Shown here: one piece after another, positions 29,568 to 36,158 of the stretch
Numbering within the stretch: position 1 is the stretch's first letter
How the letters are laid out: each line of letters begins with the position of its first letter
Assembly (NCBI RefSeq): GCF_014695955.1
Contig: NZ_JACJPG010000187.1
Span: 1 to 36,158, forward strand
Direction: 5' to 3'
DNA length: 36,158 nt
From: Leptolyngbya sp. FACHB-36
GTDB lineage: Bacteria > Cyanobacteriota > Cyanobacteriia > Leptolyngbyales > Leptolyngbyaceae
Made by a program: the position numbers and the translations under genes
Notes under the pieces: model-generated
What the model saw: only the letters and a program-made list of their open reading frames with translations
What the model was told of the DNA's origin: nothing
Database searches by the model: none

Positions 29568-30149
29568 ATGTTTCGCCAAATTGCTATCGTTACTCTCGCT
29601 GCTGCGTCCGTTCTGCCTGCTTTCTCTGCGTTTGCTGCGCCGTTCAAGGATATGGATGGCAACATTCACATCCAAGATGTTACGCCTAACGCTCAAGTTC
29701 CGATTGAGGCAGGCGAATCGAAGAAGAAAGTTAAGGCTAATTATTGTGGGCTGGTTGTGGTTAGCAAGCCCAATACTTCAACGCCGATTCCCGGATCAAT
29801 TGTGGTCGGTGGTGAGACGATCGACACGACTACGCTACCCATGCAGAGCTTACCCGCTTGCGTGGACAACGCTCTGAAAGAGGCGCGTGCTACGAACTTT
29901 AAGACCTCAGATGGTCGGGTGGTTTTGGTCGCTAAGACTGCAGGGATTAACTACGATGTGATCTACACAGGTGTTCCTTCGGTTAAGCAGTACCGCGCTT
30001 CTGTTTGTGGCTTTGTGCGGATCAGTAACTCCTTAACGAATCCTGCGCCTGCGAGTTTTACTTACGCTTCGACTCCTTACACGACAGCAGATCTGCCCAC
30101 TCAAACACCAGGGCGCTGCATCAACGGTGTGAAGTTCATACCTCAGTAG
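29568..30149 (+). CDS. Secreted hypothetical protein
   Basis: A 193-aa protein with a clear signal peptide (MFRQIAIVTLAAASVLPAFS, cleavage after AFA). The mature part has two similar halves, each with Cys before G(L/F)V and a later Cys: NYCGLVVVSKPNTSTPIPGS with PACVDNALKE, and SVCGFVRISNSLTNPAPASF with GRCINGVKF. An internal duplication with one disulfide per half is plausible. ATG at 29568 has GAGGAG upstream. A terminator follows. Confidence 0.7.
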   Translation: MFRQIAIVTLAAASVLPAFSAFAAPFKDMDGNIHIQDVTPNAQVPIEAGESKKKVKANYCGLVVVSKPNTSTPIPGSIVVGGETIDTTTLPMQSLPACVDNALKEARATNFKTSDGRVVLVAKTAGINYDVIYTGVPSVKQYRASVCGFVRISNSLTNPAPASFTYASTPYTTADLPTQTPGRCINGVKFIPQ

Positions 30150-30176
30150 TCTTTGTCTTTACAGGTGAATGTCCGT

Positions 30177-30200
30177 GCCCTCTGCTTAGAGGGCTTTTTT
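30177..30200 (+). terminator. Rho-independent terminator
   Basis: GCCCTCT-GCTT-AGAGGGC is a perfect 7-bp hairpin followed by TTTTTT. It lies 28 bp past the secreted protein's stop and before the next gene, so that gene may have its own promoter or rely on partial readthrough. Confidence 0.85.
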
Positions 30201-30214
30201 ATTGGAGTGGAATC

Positions 30215-30976
30215 ATGAAATTTGTGCTTGCGATCGTCGCGCTGCTGCTATCAGTTTCATCCCCTGCATTGGCGCTGACTGCCTACCGAGATAGCAAGGA
30301 GAATCTTTACTTTACAGGGCGCGAATTGCCTCCTAATTCAACCGTCGAATTCACGTATGAAGGTGCTTCGACCCGCTATCAAGAAGTCCAGATGTACCGA
30401 CACCCTAACCTGGCGTGTCCAGTACATCGCTTGTGGGGAAGCTCGAAATTCAAACTATCTCTTTACTACGATTTCTTTGATCTGACGCTGCGAGGTACAC
30501 CTGTTGGCGATATTTCATTTAAGCCCAACTCTTTGACGAAAGTTGCAAACAATACCAATCCTTGCAATGGGGGCTTGGTTCGCTCAGACCTGCCTTGGAA
30601 AGAGTTAAAAGCAGGTTCAGGTATCAAGGCAATTTCATTGATTGATAACACTCGATTCAAGTTTCGCTGGAAGCGGAAGGCTCAAGATGTTCGTCTAGAG
30701 ACTGAAACTATCTACATCATTGGTTTGTCTTCTAAGGCTTTCCAGGTTAATAGCACTCAAATTCGACAGCGCTTTGCTAAAGTCGATCGCTGTGGGCTGC
30801 TCAAGCTTCCAGTGAGCGTGAAATATCCAGCGAGAGCGAATGATCAAGGTTACTTCAGCGTTAGGCAGGGTCGATCAGAATCGTTCTACAACTTCCGTCG
30901 ATCGACCACGCCAATCAAGCCGGATAAGCAAATTCCTAAATGTTTGGGTGGTCGGCTCTTTTTGCCTGTCCCCTAA
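30215..30976 (+). CDS. Secreted hypothetical protein
   Basis: A 253-aa protein with a signal peptide (MKFVLAIVALLLSVSSPALA). The mature part is beta-rich and basic and has paired Cys sites (NLACPVHRLWG, NPCNGGLVRS, DRCGLLKLPV, KCLGGRLFLP). Its layout of repeated C-x-G-x(2,3)-hydrophobic units resembles the preceding secreted protein, so the two may be distant relatives. It overlaps the convergent downstream gene by 4 bp. Confidence 0.65.
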   Translation: MKFVLAIVALLLSVSSPALALTAYRDSKENLYFTGRELPPNSTVEFTYEGASTRYQEVQMYRHPNLACPVHRLWGSSKFKLSLYYDFFDLTLRGTPVGDISFKPNSLTKVANNTNPCNGGLVRSDLPWKELKAGSGIKAISLIDNTRFKFRWKRKAQDVRLETETIYIIGLSSKAFQVNSTQIRQRFAKVDRCGLLKLPVSVKYPARANDQGYFSVRQGRSESFYNFRRSTTPIKPDKQIPKCLGGRLFLPVP

Positions 30977-31956
30977 CCATCTTCGGCACCTAATACTAAT
31001 AGTTTGATGCGCGTCATCTGCGATCGCATTCTTGCCCAAGCTCTGTAGGTTTGGGCTTTTTGTTGGTCCAATGATGACAGGTTGCTCAAATAGCTTTGGG
31101 TGCTGACTTCTGCCGTAAAGCGATAATCCACTTCGACGAGCTTCGCTCGTAATACCTCACGTCGCGCGATTTCCTGGCTCACTTGGAAGTCTCGCCGCAC
31201 GACATCAAAATCCAACACTTGCATGATCACAGCCTCGCGGGTCTTGTCTGCCAACTCGCCGCGCTGCCTCTGAATCTCAGCCACCTTCACCTGTAGGTCC
31301 GTGATAGCGATCGTTCGCGCCTGGGCTGCTTCACCCCCACCGATCATGTTTTTGAACAGTGGTACTCCAATTAATGACAGCACTTCATTGATGCCGCTGA
31401 GTGGTTGGGCGAAGATGCTAAAGATGCGATCGAGGAAGCCGCGCTGCCGTGCGGGTTGCCCATTCTGACCGGGTATCGTCTCTAGCTTCAAATAGCTCTG
31501 TACCAACGGCTCGAACACCCCAAGCCGGATCGTGTCCTGGTTGTTTTTGCGGGCTTCCTCGATCTTCTGCTCAACGATTTGAACTCGTTCATCGATCGCC
31601 GCTAGGCTGCTAGAGTTTTGAATCGCCAGCGTTTGAAGCTCTTTGATGCACGCCTCGGCGGTTTCAAGACAGGGCAGTTCACCTAACATCGACTTCCACA
31701 CATCGTCATTGATGCGTAGCTGGATGAGTTTATCGAGCGAATCACCAGCGGGGTTGAGCGGGTTGGATTCTGGCTCGATCGCGTCGGGGTCGCCGATACG
31801 GTTAGGGTTGGGCGTCTCCTCCGACTGTTCGGGGGACGGTGACTCTTGGGAGATCTCCGGTGGGGCTTTGAGGGGTGGGGCTGGCTTCGATTGCGCCTGG
31901 GCGTCCAGTGCCACCAGCGACCACAAGAACCAACTCAACAGCAAGATTCTGATCAT
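30973..31956 (-). CDS. Secreted coiled-coil protein, partner of adaptor-like gene
   Basis: A 327-aa protein with a signal peptide (MIRILLLSWFLWSLVALDAQ), a Pro-rich segment (~25-70), a paired Cys region (ELPCLETAEACIKELQ) and helical coiled-coil parts (~115-150, ~215-310). A hydrophobic stretch (LSGINEVLSLIGVPLFKNMI) lies between. It may act in the periplasm. Its ATG lies inside the upstream gene (155-bp overlap), with GAGGGACAG before it. Confidence 0.6.
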   Translation of the reverse strand: MIRILLLSWFLWSLVALDAQAQSKPAPPLKAPPEISQESPSPEQSEETPNPNRIGDPDAIEPESNPLNPAGDSLDKLIQLRINDDVWKSMLGELPCLETAEACIKELQTLAIQNSSSLAAIDERVQIVEQKIEEARKNNQDTIRLGVFEPLVQSYLKLETIPGQNGQPARQRGFLDRIFSIFAQPLSGINEVLSLIGVPLFKNMIGGGEAAQARTIAITDLQVKVAEIQRQRGELADKTREAVIMQVLDFDVVRRDFQVSQEIARREVLRAKLVEVDYRFTAEVSTQSYLSNLSSLDQQKAQTYRAWARMRSQMTRIKLLVLGAEDG

Positions 31957-32761
31957 TCTGTCCCTCGAATTTGATGCGTTGAACTCGCCCACCGTAGGGG
32001 CTGCGAACTGCGGATAATTGCGACAGTGAAACCTCAACCTGAGACAACCGCGCTTCTAAATCTGCGAGCTGTCCCTGCGTCTTGAGTTCGTGTTCCCGGA
32101 TGGCGATCGTTCGTTTGCTCATCTCTAGCGAGTGGCTGTACTCCTCGATCTGCCGTTTCTCTCGTGCCTTTGATAGTTTGCCCCGCGCCAGTTCCACTTC
32201 TGCGGCTGACTGGTTGCTTTCTCGCTGCCGCTGCTCCAATACAACCTGCTCATGCGGAATCACCGCTTCGGGTACGTCTTCCTTGGGCATGGTTTGCAGC
32301 ACATCGATTTTGCGCTGCTGCTGTTCCCGTTGGCGGCTGGTGTCGTTGGCTTTGTGCTTCAGTCGCTCAATCTCTGCCGATTCCTCTAAGAAGCTGCTGT
32401 CAGGTAGAGGTTTCACATCGGGCATTGGTAACGCTGCCAGTTGTCGCAGTCGTGCGATCTCGCGGGTGAGTCCATCGCGCTGAAACTGTAGGCGGCTGCG
32501 GTCCCGAACGCGATCGGCGATGATTTGACCGGGGACGATGGTATCGCCCTCTCGCACCTTCAAATCGTCGGGACTAGTGAGCGTCAGTTTAACTTTGAAT
32601 CGCCCACTGGATTGAGCGTTGCTACTCGTGACGATCGCGGGAGTTGTCGCCGGAGGAGCTGTGGGGGTAGGGGATTGTGCTTGGGCTGTACAGCCGCACA
32701 GCAGCAGCAGTACAAAAAAGATTGGTTTGGGCGATCGCGCCTGCTTGCATCCTGCATTCAT
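31802..32761 (-). CDS. Periplasmic adaptor-like lipoprotein (HlyD/biotinyl-lipoyl type)
   Basis: A 319-aa protein with a lipoprotein signal (PIFFVLLLLCGC), half of a lipoyl-like barrel (KVKLTLTSPDDLKVREGDTI, VPGQIIADR), a long coiled-coil hairpin (~85-235) and the second lipoyl half (LSAVRSPYGGRVQRIKFEGQ). This order is that of membrane-fusion (adaptor) proteins that link inner-membrane transporters to outer-membrane channels. No transporter is encoded nearby. The last ~50 residues, which overlap the next gene, are low-complexity. Confidence 0.65.
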   Translation of the reverse strand: MNAGCKQARSPKPIFFVLLLLCGCTAQAQSPTPTAPPATTPAIVTSSNAQSSGRFKVKLTLTSPDDLKVREGDTIVPGQIIADRVRDRSRLQFQRDGLTREIARLRQLAALPMPDVKPLPDSSFLEESAEIERLKHKANDTSRQREQQQRKIDVLQTMPKEDVPEAVIPHEQVVLEQRQRESNQSAAEVELARGKLSKAREKRQIEEYSHSLEMSKRTIAIREHELKTQGQLADLEARLSQVEVSLSQLSAVRSPYGGRVQRIKFEGQNDQNLAVELVLVVAGGTGRPGAIEASPTPQSPTGDLPRVTVPRTVGGDAQP

Positions 32762-33370
32762 TAATTGATGCCTGACCTAACAGTATTAGGATGCCCCTGC
32801 TACAGAGAAGGAAGTTATTGGAGGGCAAGATTTTGCAAAGAGGCATGTGGAAAAACCAATCAAGGCGAATATCACCCAGTCAGATAGTTCTAGCAGGTTG
32901 GGACAGGTACCAGGTATCGAACCATCCAGAAAGCAGGACATCGCCCAAAGGTTCATCACTGCAAACACTTACCATACCTGCCTGTTAGAGTTTTTTGTTA
33001 ATATGATGCACAAGTCCGTGTCACCTCATCATGAGGTACGCAAGGTACGGTGGGTAGTTGCTGTGTGAATTACGCATCGGGATGTTGGGAGACTCCCTCT
33101 GTCTCTTGGACCCCGTCCTACTTTATGCAACCCTTAGACAAGGAGATGAAATGGACTAACTGCGGCGGAATGGACAACAGAGCTTTCCTTTCTCCGCGCC
33201 CGATCACATCTCATGTAAGCCGCTACGCGGCTGGAACCAGCCTTGTGACGAGAGGGTAAACTCGGCTTAATCAAGAAATCCAACATTGAGTGTGTTCGGC
33301 AACTGAATTATTCCTGCGAGGTTTTGTCCTGTTGAGAGATAGGACATGCGACGCTTTCCTCGCTTGACTT
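32762..33370 (+). other. Gene-poor segment with hairpins and a doubtful ORF
   Basis: No confident gene is seen. A 73-aa frame from GTG 32847 to 33068 (MEKPIKANITQSDSSSRLGQ at the start) has a weak AAGAGG upstream and could be real. Around 33218-33242 two overlapping hairpins can form, AGCCGC-TAC-GCGGCT and GGCTGG-AA-CCAGCC, inside a wider AAGCCG/CGGCTT pairing (33218-33268), so an RNA structure is possible. A weak TGTCCT/AGGACA pair is at 33323-33348. Confidence 0.3.
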
Positions 33371-33458
33371 TAGCTACATTTGGTAGCTAGGTGTTGGTAT
33401 GCGCTCAAAAGAGCCTGCCAACTATTCAGTGCCGACACCTCTAAAAATTCACCGTCGG
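33371..33458 (+). promoter_or_regulatory. Three consecutive hairpins in the leader of a small membrane gene
   Basis: TAGCTAC-ATTTG-GTAGCTA (33371-33389), GTTGG...GCTC-AAAA-GAGC...CCAAC (33393-33422) and CCGAC...GTCGG (33432-33458) follow each other on the + strand, 100 bp before the ORF at 33558. This could be a structured 5' leader or a small RNA. I do not recognise a known riboswitch. Confidence 0.4.
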
Positions 33459-33557
33459 ACTCTCTGACTCAGCAGGGAAAGCGTTTCGCTACGTTCCAAT
33501 TCTTTTTCAGGTCACCTCCAGGGTTTGTAGCGTAAACCCATTTGGAGTAATCGCCAT

Positions 33558-33800
33558 ATGCTTACACGTAAGCAACCTCCCCCTGTTGACGATCAGCCTG
33601 AGCCTCTGGGTTTGAACCTGAAGGTCAACCTGGCTGAAAAACTGGTCCTACAACTGCGGCTTTCTGAGGGAGCAGTTCTGCAACTTAGACCACTGCTGTT
33701 TGTGCTTGCCATTCTTGCGACCGGCTGGATTGGGTTCAACCAAATCCCAAAACTACCCCCAGCCCCACCTCCGACTGCGGATGTACAACCGCGAAAGTGA
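33558..33800 (+). CDS. Small membrane protein
   Basis: An 80-aa protein with a charged N-terminal half (LNLKVNLAEKLVLQLRLSEG), one transmembrane segment (RPLLFVLAILATGWIGFNQI) and a Pro-rich tail. Function unknown. A terminator hairpin lies 50 bp downstream and a hairpin-rich leader upstream, which supports it being an expressed single gene. Confidence 0.55.
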   Translation: MLTRKQPPPVDDQPEPLGLNLKVNLAEKLVLQLRLSEGAVLQLRPLLFVLAILATGWIGFNQIPKLPPAPPPTADVQPRK

Positions 33801-33850
33801 GGAGCAGCGCATTTCGTACAAACACAATCGAATCTAGCTTTTGACACATG

Positions 33851-33878
33851 AAGCCTGGGCAGAGATGCCTGGGCTTTT
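33851..33878 (+). terminator. Rho-independent terminator
   Basis: AAGCCTGGGCA pairs with TGCCTGGGCTT (two G-T wobbles) around GAGA, followed by TTCTTG after a run of four T. It follows the small membrane protein gene. Confidence 0.65.
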
Positions 33879-33943
33879 CTTGTTTGTAGCGATGTTGTGC
33901 CCTGCCCTCACACCTCTATCCTACGTCCTCTGTACAAGCTCCC

Positions 33944-34190
33944 TCACGATCGCACCTTTACGATCGCTTTGCCTTGTAAGATCCAGAATTCCCGCAGCGG
34001 TGCCAGTTGTGCAGGTCGGGCATTGGAGAGTTCGAGCTGTCCACCGAACACTCTCACAGATGGGTAGGCTTCAATCTCGGTTTGCACTCGTACCTCGTTC
34101 ATTTCATCCAGCAGCAGTGAGCCGCTGATGTAGCTGAAATCCCCGTAGCACTTCGCTAACGCTTTCCATGCTGCTTTGTGCTGACCGCGT
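33944..34190 (-). CDS. Possible small protein, start uncertain
   Basis: The frame ending at 33944 reads LAKCYGDFSYISGSLLLDEM, NEVRVQTEIEAYPSVRVFGG, QLELSNARPAQLAPLREFWI and looks protein-like, but no ATG, GTG or TTG is well placed before the Met of LLLDEM. The frame stays open upstream through the small membrane gene. It may be a truncated or frameshifted gene. Function unknown. Confidence 0.35.
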
Positions 34191-34353
34191 GATCGCTCCA
34201 GAATTCGTGATCCGGTGGTACTCCAAGCTTGAACGCGATTTGATTTTGATTCAGTGCCTTTGACATCTGCTGCTCGTAATCTTTCCAGCCGTGCCGCCGA
34301 CCCAGCCAGTAGGCGATCGCCAGCAGTGCAGCCGTGAGGGTCCAGTGAATCAT
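34156..34353 (-). CDS. Small single-span membrane protein (paralogue)
   Basis: A 65-aa protein starting MIHWTLTAALLAIAYWLGRR, one transmembrane helix then a charged tail (HGWKDYEQQMSKALNQNQIA) ending near LGVPPDHEFW. It is a paralogue of the protein at 14168-14359. Box H of the TGTCCT family abuts its ATG, giving AGGACAACAGGACA as combined operator and ribosome binding sequence. Confidence 0.65.
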   Translation of the reverse strand: MIHWTLTAALLAIAYWLGRRHGWKDYEQQMSKALNQNQIAFKLGVPPDHEFWSDHAVSTKQHGKR

Positions 34354-34395
34354 TGTCCTGTTGTCCTGTGAGACAGTTCGCAAGTGTCCTGTAAG
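34354..34395. promoter_or_regulatory. TGTCCT/AGGACA box H
   Basis: TGTCCTG, TGTCCTGTGAGACA, linker GTTCGCAAG and TGTCCTGTAAG lie directly upstream of the start at 34353. It is nearly identical to box A, 19.6 kb away. Confidence 0.6.
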
Positions 34396-34495
34396 CCATC
34401 GTCGCACTGCTGGGCGGATCAAGCCCTCACTGAGGAGCGAGGGCTTAAATGTCACAGCGGACGGGCGAACTGGCGGAGATCGTGTACGCTGTTGT

Positions 34496-34699
34496 TCACT
34501 TGCTAGAGGATGTGCCTAGCAGCGTTTTCGCCAGAATGACAAGCCCAATGATTACAGCAAAGGTGCCCATATCACTTTGCTCAGGCGGGGTAGACGCTGG
34601 CAAGCGAAACCCATCCGAGGGAATCTGGATTTGGATGGTTTGGGGAGCCGGAACCGAGCTGGAAGACGGAGTAGATTGAGTTGGAGTGGAAGTAGGCAT
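34496..34699 (-). CDS. Small membrane protein with Pro/Ser-rich N-terminus
   Basis: A 67-aa protein with a Thr/Ser/Pro/Gln-rich N-terminal 40 residues and one C-terminal transmembrane segment (MGTFAVIIGLVILAKTLLG). Function unknown. It is of the same size class as the other small membrane proteins here but not clearly related in sequence. Confidence 0.5.
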   Translation of the reverse strand: MPTSTPTQSTPSSSSVPAPQTIQIQIPSDGFRLPASTPPEQSDMGTFAVIIGLVILAKTLLGTSSSK

Positions 34700-34814
34700 T
34701 GATTACCTCAGTTGCTTGGGTTGACTCTTTCAGCATCGCTGGGAAGCCTTCAACCGTGGTCTGAGTAAGGCGTTGGGGTTATGTCAGACTTGTGTAAGAG
34801 ATCTGGGAAAGACT

Positions 34815-35831
34815 ATGGCGCGATCTTTACGAGCCTCGATCGACGGGGTAAAAACAGCGGAACTTGCCCTAAAACGCAAGGGCTGGACCCAGGATTATGT
34901 TGCGGGGGGTGCTCGCTGTAACCGTCAGACTGTGGGTAATTTCTTTGCCAGAAGACCCGTCGAGAAGCGTCTGTTTCAAGCCATTTGCATTGAGCTGGGG
35001 CTGGAGTGGGGAACCATTGCAGAACCGGAAGCAGGGGGTGAACAAGCCCGTCAACTGTCCAGCATTGACGAACTGGTGCAAGCAGTTCGCAGCATTATTC
35101 GAGCGAATGTTCTGAAGCGCTACGGAACGATGCGAGTGCTGGACATGGAGCAGAGCATTGGGCTGGACGACATCTACACCAACGTCAACATCCTAGAGAA
35201 AATTACAGGACGCAGACGACTTGATCTGAATCAATTGAAGAACATTAATGTAGAAAATTTTGAGCGCTTTGGGTTAAGCAACGTTCAAGAAAAGCGAGTT
35301 CCAGGAATTGAAGCGGTTGAGGCACATCAAAATCTATTAATTTTAGGCAAACCAGGGGCAGGAAAATCTACTTTTTTGAAACACCTAACGCTGCAATGTG
35401 TTGGAGAAAAGTTTCAAACTGAGCGCATTCCAGTATTCGTGACGCTGAAAGATTTTGCTGAAGCTACCGACCAGCCCAGTTTGTTGGATTACTTGAAGCA
35501 AATTTTTAGCAGCTATGGGGTGGCTCCCGATGTGAAGGTGAAAACGGGGCTGTTGGAGTCGCTGCTGAATTGGAATGAGACCTCGGTAGAACAACTGCTG
35601 CGGCACGGACGGCTGCTGATTCTGCTTGACGGACTGGATGAGGTGAGAGAAACGGACAGTACACGGGTGCTGCAACAGATCCAGAGCTTTGCAGACCAGT
35701 ACGACCAGAATCAACTGGTCATGACCTGCCGAATTGCCGCCAAGGAATACATTTTTAAGCAATTTACAGAGGTAGAAATTGCCGACTTCACCGATGAACA
35801 AATCGCCAGTTTTGCTTATACCCCTCTTTAA
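34815..35831 (+). CDS. NACHT-domain NTPase, truncated by IS insertion
   Basis: STAND-type NTPases of this kind act as switch proteins and several bacterial NACHT proteins give phage defence. Residues ~1-60 form a HTH-like region (ELALKRKGWTQDYVAGGARC, NRQTVGNFFARRPVEKRLF). The NACHT core has Walker A GKPGAGKST (~175-183) and Walker B LLILLDGLDEV (~265-275), followed by the sensor segment MTCRIAAKEY. The frame ends abruptly with IASFAYTPL where an IS begins, so the C-terminal NACHT part and the sensor repeats are missing. ATG at 34815 has GGGAAAG upstream. The protein is probably non-functional. Confidence 0.8.
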   Translation: MARSLRASIDGVKTAELALKRKGWTQDYVAGGARCNRQTVGNFFARRPVEKRLFQAICIELGLEWGTIAEPEAGGEQARQLSSIDELVQAVRSIIRANVLKRYGTMRVLDMEQSIGLDDIYTNVNILEKITGRRRLDLNQLKNINVENFERFGLSNVQEKRVPGIEAVEAHQNLLILGKPGAGKSTFLKHLTLQCVGEKFQTERIPVFVTLKDFAEATDQPSLLDYLKQIFSSYGVAPDVKVKTGLLESLLNWNETSVEQLLRHGRLLILLDGLDEVRETDSTRVLQQIQSFADQYDQNQLVMTCRIAAKEYIFKQFTEVEIADFTDEQIASFAYTPL

Positions 35832-35836
35832 TCACT

Positions 35837-36158
35837 CTAAGCGGATGAAAACAGTAGCTGCAAGTTGAGCCCCTGCACAAGTGGACAAGCAAACTGATTC
35901 ATCTGGTGCATCAATTGCTTAAATCCAGCTTCTAATGGATCAATGGGAAACACCTCTAACCATCGTTTAAGCCAGTTGAAACAAATCAATGGTTGAATGA
36001 CCAATCGCAGGTTATTGAGTAAGTGCTTCCAACCACTTTGGTTGCTCCACCAGGGATGTTTTGCAAACTGCTGATGGGCTAATGGACAGGTATTGTTAAA
36101 GGCATCAGCAAACAAACTGACCATGAGGAAAGCGCTCATGACCAATTCCCACCACTTC
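35837..36158 (-). mobile_element. IS element end: C-terminal part of a DDE-type transposase gene
   Basis: The frame is open to the window edge and reads KWWELVMSAFLMVSLFADAF, FAKHPWWSNQSGWKHLLNNL, RLVIQPLICFNWLKRWLEVF and ends LQLLFSSA. The WWEL(V)MSA-LMVSL pattern near the C-terminus is that of cyanobacterial IS4/IS701-like transposases; the exact family is not certain. The start lies beyond 36158. The IS boundary falls near 35815-35835, within the NACHT gene. Confidence 0.6.

Noticed and set aside
33050-33259. 69-aa + strand ORF with several Cys and Trp residues
   Set aside because: It runs through two perfect hairpins, lacks a ribosome binding site and resembles no family; RNA structure is the more likely content.
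34030-34050. A possible second copy of the tRNA 3' end (GTTCGAG near 34030)
   Set aside because: Only seven bases match and the flanks differ, so it is not an attachment-site duplicate.

Overview
The window looks like part of a mobile genomic island, or an integrated plasmid, of a cyanobacterium. The octamer GCGATCGC (the cyanobacterial HIP1 element) recurs throughout. The gene content is typical of cyanobacterial accessory DNA: a CRISPR operon led by a WYL regulator, a pentapeptide-repeat protein, a NACHT NTPase with an N-terminal helix-turn-helix-like region, and CxxC-rich small proteins. All product names come from reading motifs in the translations; no database search was run.

Left edge (1-1824): a complete tRNA-Thr(UGU) is followed at once by a tyrosine recombinase gene and a convergent small excisionase-like gene. 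This is the usual layout of an element integrated at the 3' end of a tRNA gene.

CRISPR block (1825-13975): 36 near-identical 36-bp repeats with 35 spacers, then a leader, then a leftward type I operon. In transcription order the operon is WYL regulator, cas6, cas3 (HD plus helicase), cas8-like, cas7 (DevR/Cst2 family), cas5, cas4, cas1, cas2. The DevR-like Cas7 and the Cas4/Cas1 arrangement suggest the MYXAN (dev-like) group of type I systems. Repeat geometry (hairpin then 8-nt handle TTGAGCAC) says the array is transcribed leftward, in line with the operon. Two features stand out. The Cas4-Cas1 reading frame is one continuous frame broken only by a single TAA. The 300-bp cas5-cas4 gap carries a solitary CRISPR-repeat-like sequence next to a 15-mer that also occurs upstream of the WYL gene.

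Plasmid-like functions (13983-18140): a leftward cluster of small genes (ribbon-helix-helix, membrane, CxxC zinc-ribbon, a winged-helix protein with palindromic 18-bp tandem repeats inside its gene) ends at a divergent pair of helix-turn-helix regulators separated by tandem palindromes. Next come an undescribed 244-aa protein coupled to a pentapeptide-repeat protein (18141-19618) and a convergent membrane/coiled-coil/Vsr-like nuclease (19900-20970).

ArdA operon and unusual DNA (21414-25282): leftward small genes including the antirestriction protein ArdA, then a block in which thymine is nearly absent from the + strand (10 T in 360 nt at 24421-24780).

Right part (25283-36158): small secreted and lipoprotein genes, an RHH gene plus an HTH-like gene with a repeated TGTCCT/AGGACA motif, a second RHH-like gene with seven GGTGACA iterons upstream, a thermonuclease lipoprotein, secreted proteins, a periplasmic-adaptor-like pair, small membrane proteins, and a NACHT NTPase cut short by an IS element that runs off the window. 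The TGTCCT/AGGACA boxes occur at several distant promoters (14.8, 18.0, 19.8, 25.2, 27.3, 27.6 and 34.4 kb) and may mark a regulon or partition network specific to the element.
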